Of a DNA stretch of 31,573 nt, positions 23,179 through 29,870 are shown piece after piece (positions within the stretch are counted from its first letter, which is position 1; every line of letters starts with the position of its first letter). The notes beneath the pieces were generated by a model. The model searched no databases and was not told where the DNA came from. It saw only the letters and a list, made by a program, of their open reading frames with translations. Made by a program: the position numbers and the translations under genes. This DNA comes from CAKTOF01 sp964523945 (GTDB lineage: Bacteria > Bacillota > Clostridia > Oscillospirales > Oscillospiraceae), in the NCBI GenBank assembly GCA_964523945.1, contig CAZGBU010000011.1, positions 1 to 31,573 of the forward strand. Reading direction: 5' to 3'.

Positions 23179-25122
23179 ATGTCCCTGATCGCACAGCTTC
23201 CGCAGCACGTCGCCGACCTGATTGCCGCCGGCGAGGTCGTCGAGCGCCCCGCGTCCGTTGTCAAGGAGCTGGTTGAAAACGCCATTGACGCCGGCGCGAA
23301 GTCGATCACCGTCGAGATCCAGAACGGCGGCATGACCTTCCTGCGCGTAACCGACGACGGCTGCGGCATGTCCGACGAGGACGCGCCGACCGCATTTCTG
23401 CGCCATGCGACAAGCAAGCTCCGCCGCGCCGAGGATCTGAACGCCATCGGCACGCTGGGCTTCCGCGGCGAGGCGCTTGCGGCCATTGCCGCCGTTTCAA
23501 AAATTGATCTTCTGACCTGCTGCCCCGGCGCTCCGGCCGGCACGTCGCTCCATCTGGAAGCCGGCGTGGTCACAGAGCACGCGCCGGCGGGCTGCCCGCC
23601 CGGGACAACCATCATTGTCCGCGAGCTGTTCTACAATACACCGGCACGCATGAAATTCATGAAGCGCGACAGTGCCGAAGGTGCAGCGTGCTTTTCCGTC
23701 GTGCAGCGTCAGGCGCTTGCCCGGCCGGATATCGCATTCCGCTTCCTGCGCGACGGCGCCGAGGCGCTCTCCACCGCCGGCGACGGCGCGCTGATGAGCG
23801 CGGTCTACGCCGCGCTCGGCCGCCAGAGCGCCGCGGAGATGGTGCCGGTGGACAGCCGGTGGGAGCAGACCGCCGTCAGCGGCTTCGTCACCCGGCCGAC
23901 CGCCACGCGCGGCAACCGCAACTATCAGCACTTTTTCGTCAATGGGCGCTATGTCCGCTCCAAGCTGCTCTCGGCCGCACTGGAGGAGGCCTACCGCAAC
24001 CAGATGATGCAGGGACGGTTCCCGGCCTGTGTCCTGCACATCACGCTGCCGGCCGACCGGGTGGACGTCAACGTCCATCCGGCCAAGACCGAGGTCAAGT
24101 TCCTGTCGGAACGCGAGGCGTTCGACTGTGTCCACTACGGCGTGCTCGGCGCGCTCAGCCAGACGCCGGGCAGGCCGGAGATGAAGCTCCGCGAGCCGGC
24201 CCGGCCGGCTGCCGCACCCGCCGGGCAGGCCCATGCCGTGCCGCGCACAATGGATGCACAGACCTACCGCGCGCTCGCTGCGCAGTTTGCATCTGCGCAG
24301 CGCGTCACACCGGACGAGCGCGTGCGCCGTGCCGTGCTTGCGCCGCGCGCGCAGACATCGTTTCAGACTGCGGTGCCGGCCTGGCCGAGCGAACTCGAAC
24401 CGCAGCCAAGCGTCCACGAGACGGTCCTGACCCCGGCAGGGCCGGCTCCGGCCGCCGGGGCATCGCGCCCGGCGGAACCGCCGGCGCCGGAACCCGCGCC
24501 AGCCAGGCCGCAGCCGGAGCAGGAGCCGGAACAGACCGAGCTGCCGGTCCCGACGCAGCCGTATCGTATCGTCGGCGAGGTGCTGCGCACCTACGTCATT
24601 GTTGAACAGGGCGAGGACGTGCTGTTTCTCGACAAGCACGCAGCGCACGAGCGCATCCTCTTTGAAAAGCTGAAGGCGCAGCCGCGCAGCGTCATGCCCC
24701 AGGTGCTGCTCGAGCCTGTCGCGGCCGAGCTCGACCGCGAGGAGGCAGCTGCTGTGCTGCAAAGCACCGATCTGCTTGCCGAGTATGGCTTCGAGGTCGA
24801 GGACTTTGGCGACGGAAGCGTGCTCATCCGCCAGATCCCATTGGACATCGACTGCGCAGACGCCGCCGGCGCGCTTTCGGCGTTCGCCGCAGCGCTGCTC
24901 GAGGGCCGCGCGCTGCCGGCAGAAGCGCAGCGCGACAATCTGCTGCACACCATCGCCTGCAAGTCGGCGATCAAGGCCAACTGGGTCACACAGCCGGAGG
25001 AGATCGCCGCACTCGTGCAGGAGGTGTTCTCGCGCGACGACATCAAATACTGTCCGCACGGCCGGCCGGTCTGTATCACGCTGACAAAACCGCAGCTTGA
25101 GCGGCAGTTTGGCCGCGCGTGA
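23179..25122 (+). CDS. mutL: DNA mismatch repair protein MutL
   Basis: The 647-residue protein is the mismatch-repair matchmaker and nicking endonuclease. The GHKL ATPase is complete: VVKELVENAIDAGA, DDGCGM, GFRGEALAAIAAVS and NTPARMKF, with DVNVHPAKTEVKF after it. A Pro/Ala/Glu-rich linker (about 340-450) follows. The C-terminal endonuclease motif is DKHAAHERILFE, close to the consensus DQHAxxExxxxE with Gln changed to Lys; ACKSAIKAN and CPHGRP are also present. A metal-dependent nicking MutL fits a host without MutH. AAAGGAG lies before the ATG. It sits between the CPBP gene and miaA (9 bp away). Confidence 0.96.
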   Translation: MSLIAQLPQHVADLIAAGEVVERPASVVKELVENAIDAGAKSITVEIQNGGMTFLRVTDDGCGMSDEDAPTAFLRHATSKLRRAEDLNAIGTLGFRGEALAAIAAVSKIDLLTCCPGAPAGTSLHLEAGVVTEHAPAGCPPGTTIIVRELFYNTPARMKFMKRDSAEGAACFSVVQRQALARPDIAFRFLRDGAEALSTAGDGALMSAVYAALGRQSAAEMVPVDSRWEQTAVSGFVTRPTATRGNRNYQHFFVNGRYVRSKLLSAALEEAYRNQMMQGRFPACVLHITLPADRVDVNVHPAKTEVKFLSEREAFDCVHYGVLGALSQTPGRPEMKLREPARPAAAPAGQAHAVPRTMDAQTYRALAAQFASAQRVTPDERVRRAVLAPRAQTSFQTAVPAWPSELEPQPSVHETVLTPAGPAPAAGASRPAEPPAPEPAPARPQPEQEPEQTELPVPTQPYRIVGEVLRTYVIVEQGEDVLFLDKHAAHERILFEKLKAQPRSVMPQVLLEPVAAELDREEAAAVLQSTDLLAEYGFEVEDFGDGSVLIRQIPLDIDCADAAGALSAFAAALLEGRALPAEAQRDNLLHTIACKSAIKANWVTQPEEIAALVQEVFSRDDIKYCPHGRPVCITLTKPQLERQFGRA

Positions 25123-25131
25123 GGAGGTACC

Positions 25132-26076
25132 ATGGACCGTATCATCTGTGTCGTCGGTCCGACAGCCACCGGAAAAACGGATCTGGCCGCTGCGCTCTGT
25201 CTGGAGTTGGGCGGCGAGGTTGTCTCGTGTGACTCGATGCAGCTCTACCGCGGTATGACAATCGGCACCGCCGCGCCGACGGCGGCCGATATGCGCGGCG
25301 TTCCGCACCATATGATCGGCCTGATCGATCCGCGTGAGGACTTCTCCGTCGGCCGCTACGTCGAGCTGGCGGACGCGTGTGTGCAGGACATTCTCGCGCG
25401 CGGGCGCGTCGCCGTCATCGCCGGCGGCACGGGACTGTATGTCGACAGCCTGATCGCCGGGCGCGTGTTCGCCCCCTATCCGCGCACCGGCCGGCGTGAG
25501 GCGCTCGAGCGCGAGGCCGAAACGGCCGGCATTGAACCGCTGCTGGTGCGTCTGGCCGCCGTCGACCCGGCACGTGCGGCCGCGCTCCACCCGTCCGACC
25601 GCCGGCGGATCATCCGCGCGCTGGAGATCTTCGAGGAAACCGGCGTCACCATGACCGAGCACGACCGGCGCACGCGCGAGACGCCGCCGAAGTACCATCC
25701 GCTCTGGCTTGGGCTGGACTTTGCCGACCGCGCCGATCTGTATGCGCGCATTGACCGGCGCGTCGACGCAATGTTTCAGGCCGGACTGGCGGACGAGGTC
25801 GCGGCGCTGCTGCAAAGCGGCGTCCCGCCCGCAGCCACTGCGATGCAGGCCATCGGCTACAAGGAAACCGCTGCGGCGCTGCGCGGCGAAATTGCAATGG
25901 GCGAGGCCATCCGGCTCGTTAAGCTTGGCTCACGCCGCTATGCCAAACGGCAGCGCACCTGGTTTCGCCGCAATCCGGCCATCCACTGGATTACGCTGAC
26001 GCCCACGCGCGATTTTCGCGCTGTGCTGGCTGACGCCCGACAGTATCTGACGGCGTTCGGCCCGGAAGAATGGTAG
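25132..26076 (+). CDS. miaA: tRNA dimethylallyltransferase MiaA
   Basis: The 314-residue enzyme transfers a dimethylallyl group to A37 of tRNAs reading UNN codons, making the base that MiaB then modifies. Signatures are the P-loop GPTATGKT (9-16), VSCDSMQLYRGM, GTAAPTAADMRGVPHHMIGL, IAGGTGLYVDSLI, RRIIRALEIFEETG and the C-terminal QAIGYKE plus RRYAKRQRTWFR. AGGAGG sits before ATG 25132. It is nearly continuous with mutL and followed after 33 bp by hfq, the conserved mutL-miaA-hfq order. Its last codons overlap a possible -10 (TAGAAT, 26074-26079). Confidence 0.96.
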   Translation: MDRIICVVGPTATGKTDLAAALCLELGGEVVSCDSMQLYRGMTIGTAAPTAADMRGVPHHMIGLIDPREDFSVGRYVELADACVQDILARGRVAVIAGGTGLYVDSLIAGRVFAPYPRTGRREALEREAETAGIEPLLVRLAAVDPARAAALHPSDRRRIIRALEIFEETGVTMTEHDRRTRETPPKYHPLWLGLDFADRADLYARIDRRVDAMFQAGLADEVAALLQSGVPPAATAMQAIGYKETAAALRGEIAMGEAIRLVKLGSRRYAKRQRTWFRRNPAIHWITLTPTRDFRAVLADARQYLTAFGPEEW

Positions 26077-26079
26077 AAT

Positions 26080-26111
26080 ATGGGTATTACAGAAAGGACG
26101 GTAATACCCAT
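26080..26111 (+). promoter_or_regulatory. Perfect inverted repeat around the hfq translation start
   Basis: ATGGGTATTAC (26080-26090) and GTAATACCCAT (26101-26111) are exact complements. The 10-nt loop AGAAAGGACG holds the Shine-Dalgarno, and the A and U of the hfq AUG (26110-26111) are in the stem. It may be a translational switch or a DNA operator near a possible -10 at 26074-26079. Confidence 0.7.
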
Positions 26112-26334
26112 GACAAAAACAGAAAACCTGCAGGACCTGTTCCTCAACCACGTTCGCCGCGGCCATACCGCTGTGACCGTATTTCTGGTCAACGGCTTTC
26201 AGCTGCGCGGCGTGATCACCGCATTTGACAACTTCATGATCTGTCTGGACACCGACGGCAAGCAGCAGATCATCTACAAGCACGCCGTTTCCACCATTGT
26301 GCCGGCGCAGCCGGTCCCGCTGAGCGCAGAGTGA
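26110..26334 (+). CDS. hfq: RNA chaperone Hfq
   Basis: The 74-residue Sm-like protein forms hexamers that bind sRNAs and mRNAs. Sm1 is at about 10-40 (LQDLFLNHVRRGHTAVTVFLVNGFQLRGVITAFDNF in two parts) and Sm2 at about 43-63 (ICLDTDGKQQIIYKHAVSTI), with Gln8, Lys57 and His58 at the usual poly(U)-binding positions. The C-terminal tail is short, as in Gram-positives. The ATG at 26110 is chosen from the Sm-fold start; an in-frame ATG at 26080 would add ten residues but lies in the inverted repeat. It lies in the miaA-hfq neighbourhood and 32 bp before the HlyD-like gene. Confidence 0.96.
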   Translation: MTKTENLQDLFLNHVRRGHTAVTVFLVNGFQLRGVITAFDNFMICLDTDGKQQIIYKHAVSTIVPAQPVPLSAE

Positions 26335-26366
26335 ACCCATCGCCCTGCGCCGAATAAGGAGTTCCC

Positions 26367-27590
26367 ATGAAGCAGGGCAGAATTTTTATCCGCGTCATCA
26401 CCGCAATTTTTTTCGTCGCTGTGCTGTGCTACATCGCCTACGCGGTGTTCCAGGCCGTTTACGATCCGCTGACCACCTCTGTCGCCATCGAATATGAGGC
26501 CGGCGAGGCGTGCTTTACGACCGGCTATGTGATGCGCCACGAGACGCTGCTGACCTCAAGCTATCCAATCACTGTTCTCTCGCGCAGCGAGGGCGAAAAG
26601 GTCGGCGCGGGTCAGACCGTCGCCGTCGGCTATCTCGACGATTCCGCGCAGCAGCGCCAGGATGAGATTGACGAGCTGACTGCGCGGCTCGAGCAGCTGG
26701 AATACGCCTACTCCGCCGACCTGGTGTTCTCTGACATCTCCACGCTCGAGTCGAGCATCGTGAGCGAACTGACCACAGCAGCAGCCGATGTCAACCGGCG
26801 GGACTTCACCAGCGCCGCCGCGGCCGGGAGCGACCTGAAGAGCATGGTGCTGCGCCGCTATGCCGATGACGCTGACCTCGCTGAGATCCAATCAGAGGTC
26901 GCCTCCATTGAATCACAGCTTGCCAGCCTGACCAGTCAGACCGGCAGTGATACGCGCATCATTACAACCAGTTCGCCCGGCTATTTCTCCGGCACGGCCG
27001 ACGGCTTTGAATCGCTGCTCGACCCGGACAAGCTCAGCCTGCTCAGCGTCGCACAGCTCGAGTCGATTGAAGCGTCTGTCGAGCCGGTGGCGGATCATGT
27101 CTTCGGGAAGATCATCACCGGCGACACATGGTATTATGCCGCCATTATCCCGACGGACTATGCCGCGCTGACCGGGGTCGGCGAGACCGTCTCCGTCACG
27201 TTCTCGCAGGATCTGCTCGATGAGATCGATATGACCGTTGCGCACATCGGCGAGGATACGGACGGCCGATGCGTCATTGTGCTCTCATGCAGCCACTACC
27301 TGTCGGAGGTGACACTGCTGCGCCATGTCAGCGCGGACATCGTGTTCTCGTCGTATGCCGGGCTGCGCGTGCCAAAGAATGCGATCCGGCTCAACGAGGA
27401 GGGCGAGGCCGGCGTCTATGTCATCGAGGGCTCGACCGCACGCTGGAAAACCGTCACCATCCTCTATGACAACGGCGAGAGCTATGTCGTCGAGCTGGAT
27501 AAGTCCGACACCTCCAACCTCTGGCCGGGCGACGAGATTATCGTCAGCGCCCGGGATCTATACGACGGGAAGGTGGTGAGCACTTCATGA
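26367..27590 (+). CDS. HlyD-like single-pass membrane protein in the division gene string
   Basis: The 407-residue protein has one N-terminal membrane segment (about 7-29, IRVITAIFFVAVLCYIAYAVF), an extracytoplasmic beta-rich lipoyl/barrel-like part (TTGYVMRHETLLTS...VLSRSEGEKVGAGQTVAVGYL) and a coiled-coil-prone middle (about 92-200). A C-terminal beta region follows (GLRVPKNAIRLNEEGEAGVYVIEG), the HlyD_D23/membrane-fusion-like pattern. In Clostridia such genes are often found before yggS-sepF and are annotated HlyD-family; their role is not established. AAGGAG lies before the ATG. It overlaps yggS by 4 bp (ATGA), indicating translational coupling with division genes. No export pump or outer membrane is implied. 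Confidence 0.75.
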   Translation: MKQGRIFIRVITAIFFVAVLCYIAYAVFQAVYDPLTTSVAIEYEAGEACFTTGYVMRHETLLTSSYPITVLSRSEGEKVGAGQTVAVGYLDDSAQQRQDEIDELTARLEQLEYAYSADLVFSDISTLESSIVSELTTAAADVNRRDFTSAAAAGSDLKSMVLRRYADDADLAEIQSEVASIESQLASLTSQTGSDTRIITTSSPGYFSGTADGFESLLDPDKLSLLSVAQLESIEASVEPVADHVFGKIITGDTWYYAAIIPTDYAALTGVGETVSVTFSQDLLDEIDMTVAHIGEDTDGRCVIVLSCSHYLSEVTLLRHVSADIVFSSYAGLRVPKNAIRLNEEGEAGVYVIEGSTARWKTVTILYDNGESYVVELDKSDTSNLWPGDEIIVSARDLYDGKVVSTS

Positions 27591-28288
27591 GCATCGCAGA
27601 CAATGTCGCAGCCGTCCGCGCGCAGATGGCCGAGGCCGCCATCCGGGCCGGGCGCGACCCGGACAGCATCAGGCTGTGCGCAGCGACAAAAATGAACGGT
27701 GCCGATGCCGTCCGCCAGGCCGTCGCGGCCGGTGTGGACGCCTGCGGCGAAAACCGCGTGCAGGAGCTGCTGCAGAAGCTGCCGCTCGGCGCGTACGACG
27801 GCGCGCCGGTGCACTTCATCGGGCACCTCCAGAAAAACAAGGCGCGGCAGGTCGTCGGCGCCGTCGACCTGATCGAGTCGGCCGACTCGCTCGAACTGCT
27901 CGAGCTGCTCGAGCGGCTGGCCGAACAGAGAGGGCTGGTGCAGGATATTCTGCTCGAGGTCAACATCGGCGGAGAGCAGGCAAAAAGCGGCATCCGGCCG
28001 GAACAGGCCGACGAATTTGCCGCCCGGATGGCCGATTTCCCGCACCTGTGCCTGCGCGGGCTGATGGCAATCCCCCCTGTGAGCGCCGAATCCGGCGCAA
28101 ACCGGGGATATTTCGCGAAAATGTATCAGCTTTATGTTGACATAACGGCAAAAAAATATAATAATAACAACATAGACTGCCTTTCTATGGGCATGAGCGG
28201 CGATTTCGCCGACGCCATCGCCGAAGGCGCGACCATGGTCCGCATCGGCACGGCAATCTTTGGCCCGCGCTCCTACGCGCGCGCATGA
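27587..28288 (+). CDS. YggS/PLPBP-family PLP-homeostasis protein
   Basis: The 233-residue monomeric PLP-binding protein has the family layout: PLP lysine Lys35 in CAATKM, GENRVQELLQK, HFIGHLQKNK, LLEVNIGGEQAKSG, LRGLMAIPP, LSMGMSGDFADAIAEGATMVRIGTAIFGPR. Members stabilise PLP and keto-acid pools and are not racemases. The ATG overlaps the upstream stop. It is followed by sepF, a common Gram-positive order (yggS-sepF-divIVA-ileS). Bases 28139-28175 are markedly AT-rich (ITAKKYNNNNID) in a GC-rich gene, and hold a promoter candidate. Confidence 0.93.
   Translation: MSIADNVAAVRAQMAEAAIRAGRDPDSIRLCAATKMNGADAVRQAVAAGVDACGENRVQELLQKLPLGAYDGAPVHFIGHLQKNKARQVVGAVDLIESADSLELLELLERLAEQRGLVQDILLEVNIGGEQAKSGIRPEQADEFAARMADFPHLCLRGLMAIPPVSAESGANRGYFAKMYQLYVDITAKKYNNNNIDCLSMGMSGDFADAIAEGATMVRIGTAIFGPRSYARA
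28137..28165 (+). promoter_or_regulatory. Internal promoter candidate inside yggS for sepF-divIVA
   Basis: A perfect TTGACA (28137-28142) is followed by AATAAT at 28160-28165 with a 17-bp spacer, or TAATAA at 28159 with 16. It lies in the AT-rich island about 170 bp before sepF. Confidence 0.55.
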
Positions 28289-28336
28289 CCCGCAGACCCC
28301 GAATTGATTCGATTATGATACAGGAGGCTCCATACC

Positions 28337-28819
28337 ATGGGTTTTATGGATGAACTGAAGAAGCTGGCCCGTCCGTACGCGGAAGACGACGAGGACGATT
28401 TCGACGACTACGGCGACTTCGACGCCGTGCCGACCGGCAACGCCGTCCCGAAGTCCTCGCCGAGCACTGTGTTCGACGGGCTTGACGCCGGCACCGGCTC
28501 GAGCTCTGACCGCCGCGGCAAGGTGGTCAATATCAACACCACCGCGCAGCTGCAGGTCGTTCTGGTCAAGCCCGACCGCTTTGACAACGTGGCCGACATC
28601 GCAGAGCATCTGCGCGACAAGCACGCCGTTGTGCTCAATCTGGAAACCGCCAGCAAGGACGTCGCGCGCCGCCTGGTCGACTTCCTGTCCGGCTGCGCCT
28701 ATGCGCTTGACGGGAAAATCAAAAAGGTCGCGGTGAGCACCTACATCATCACGCCGTACAACGTCGATATCGTCGGTGATCTGATCGACGAGCTCGAGTC
28801 GAGCGGCATGTACTTCTAA
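28337..28819 (+). CDS. sepF: Cell division protein SepF
   Basis: The 160-residue SepF protein bundles FtsZ and anchors the Z-ring to the membrane. It has a short amphipathic N-terminal helix (MGFMDELKKLARPY), an acidic linker (EDDEDDFDDYGDFD) and a C-terminal DUF552 domain (about 68-155: LQVVLVKPDRFDNVADIAEHL, KHAVVLNLETASKDVARRLVDFLSG, GKIKKVAVSTYIITPYNVDI). AGGAGG lies before the ATG. It is followed after 27 bp by divIVA. Both belong to the membrane-curvature and septum module of Firmicutes; FtsZ itself is outside the window. Confidence 0.96.
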   Translation: MGFMDELKKLARPYAEDDEDDFDDYGDFDAVPTGNAVPKSSPSTVFDGLDAGTGSSSDRRGKVVNINTTAQLQVVLVKPDRFDNVADIAEHLRDKHAVVLNLETASKDVARRLVDFLSGCAYALDGKIKKVAVSTYIITPYNVDIVGDLIDELESSGMYF

Positions 28820-28846
28820 GGCCGTTCCACGAAAGGAAGATCTGCC

Positions 28847-29545
28847 ATGTTTACCCCGCAGGAAGTGCAGGAAAAAACCTTTGTCAAAGCCGTCTTCGGC
28901 GGCTATGACATGCAGTCGGTCGACGAATTCCTCGAACCGCTGATCGAGGACTATGTCACCCTGTACAAAGAGAACTCCGTGCTCAAAAGCAAGATGAAAG
29001 TGCTGGTCGAAAAGCTCGAGGAGTACCGCGCGCAGGAGGAGAGCATGAAAAAGGCCATCCTCGCCGCACAGAAAACGTCCGACGAGATGATCGCCGAGGC
29101 CGAGCGCAAGAGCGCCCGCATCCTTTCCGACGCGGAGGGTTCCGCCAAAAACAAGACGGCCAACATCCAGCACGAGATCGCCGACGCCGAGGGCCGCGTC
29201 ACCCGCGCGCGGCAGATTGCGCAGGATTTCATCGCCCAGATCGAGCAGCAGGTGCGCACGCACCTCGATGCGCTCGAAACGCTGCGGCAGTTTGATCGCA
29301 GCGCGCCGGCGCCGGCCGCACCGAAACAGGCGTATGATTTCGAGAAGGAAGCCGATGCGGCGCCCTCACCGAGCGAGGTTGCCCGTGAGATTGAGCAGTC
29401 GGTCGGCCGCATCGTCGGCGAACAGCCTGACGATCTCGCCGCCACGCGCGTGATGGAGCCGATTACGGAGGCCGATCTGGCCAACGCCAAGTTTTCCGAC
29501 CTGAAATTCGGCCGGAATTACAATCCCTACGACGCCACTGTCTGA
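28847..29545 (+). CDS. divIVA: DivIVA-family septum/polar-growth protein
   Basis: The 232-residue protein begins with the DivIVA membrane-binding N-terminal domain (TPQEVQEKTFVKAVFGGYDMQSVDEFLEPL) followed by long coiled coils (about 30-150, YVTLYKENSVLKSKMKVLVEKLEEYRAQEE and AERKSARILSDAEGSAKNKTANIQHEI). A Pro/Ala-rich linker and a C-terminal tail (TRVMEPITEADLANAKFSDLKFGRNYNP) follow. DivIVA binds negatively curved membrane at septa and poles. AAAGGAAG precedes the ATG. It is the last gene before the T-box leader of ileS. A -10 like TACAAT (29519-29524) sits in its 3' end, and the stem of the leader appears to begin near its stop. Confidence 0.93.
   Translation: MFTPQEVQEKTFVKAVFGGYDMQSVDEFLEPLIEDYVTLYKENSVLKSKMKVLVEKLEEYRAQEESMKKAILAAQKTSDEMIAEAERKSARILSDAEGSAKNKTANIQHEIADAEGRVTRARQIAQDFIAQIEQQVRTHLDALETLRQFDRSAPAPAAPKQAYDFEKEADAAPSPSEVAREIEQSVGRIVGEQPDDLAATRVMEPITEADLANAKFSDLKFGRNYNPYDATV
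29519..29524 (+). promoter_or_regulatory. Possible -10 element for ileS leader inside divIVA
   Basis: TACAAT preceded by a weak -35 (TTCCGA at 29494-29499 with 19 bp, or TCCGAC with 18) would start transcription near 29531, right at the T-box leader. The match is modest. Confidence 0.35.
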
Positions 29546-29825
29546 GCAGCGTCGCTACAAGTACAGATCATATCGGCCAGGACCAGGAAGAGTAGCCGGG
29601 TTTCGCTTCTGCAGAGAGCCGTTCCATCGCTGCAAGAACGGCGGAGCCGCCCGGGGAAGATCCCCTGTGAGCTGCGGACCGAACGGGCGCATGTCCCAGT
29701 AGGCTCCGCCGGGTGTTCCCGTTACAGGACAAATCGAGGGGCCGCGCTGCGCGCGGCAACGAGAGTGGTACCGCAGAGGTTCGCGCGCCTTTGTCTCTCA
29801 TTGGAAGACAAAGGCGCCGTTTTTT
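29546..29825 (+). promoter_or_regulatory. T-box leader (riboswitch) of ileS
   Basis: The T-box core GAGAGTGGTACCGC (29761-29774) is a near-perfect match to the AGUGGUACCGCG consensus. Its UGGU would pair with an ACCA tRNA end, and tRNA-Ile has discriminator A. Upstream are GCAGAGAGCCG and a stem III (GCCGTTC / GAACGGC), both typical. A long perfect stem CGGCGGAGCC / GGCTCCGCCG (29639-29648, 29702-29711) follows. The terminator is at 29785-29825. The isoleucine specifier was not located with certainty; ATC occurs at 29567-29569 and 29572-29574. Uncharged tRNA-Ile should favour antitermination and ileS expression. The 325-bp interval holds no gene. Confidence 0.88.
29785..29825 (+). terminator. 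Regulated terminator of the ileS T-box
   Basis: GCGCCTTTGTCT (29785-29796) pairs perfectly with AGACAAAGGCGC (29806-29817) around a 9-nt loop, followed by CG and six T. Confidence 0.9.
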
Positions 29826-29870
29826 ACTGGTTAATCCGCTTTGCAGAATCAGAATAAAGGAGAAAGATCC

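Noticed and set aside
23497..25815. 772-codon minus-strand open frame
   Set aside because: Antisense to mutL and miaA; a GC-rich reading-frame artefact.
26080..26109. Upstream in-frame ATG giving an N-terminally extended Hfq
   Set aside because: Its own ribosome site is missing, while the ATG at 26110 has one and fits the Sm-fold start.
29546..29633. GCAGCG/CGCTGC pairing as the base of T-box stem I
   Set aside because: The CGCTGC lies in the loop of stem III, so the pairing is likely fortuitous.
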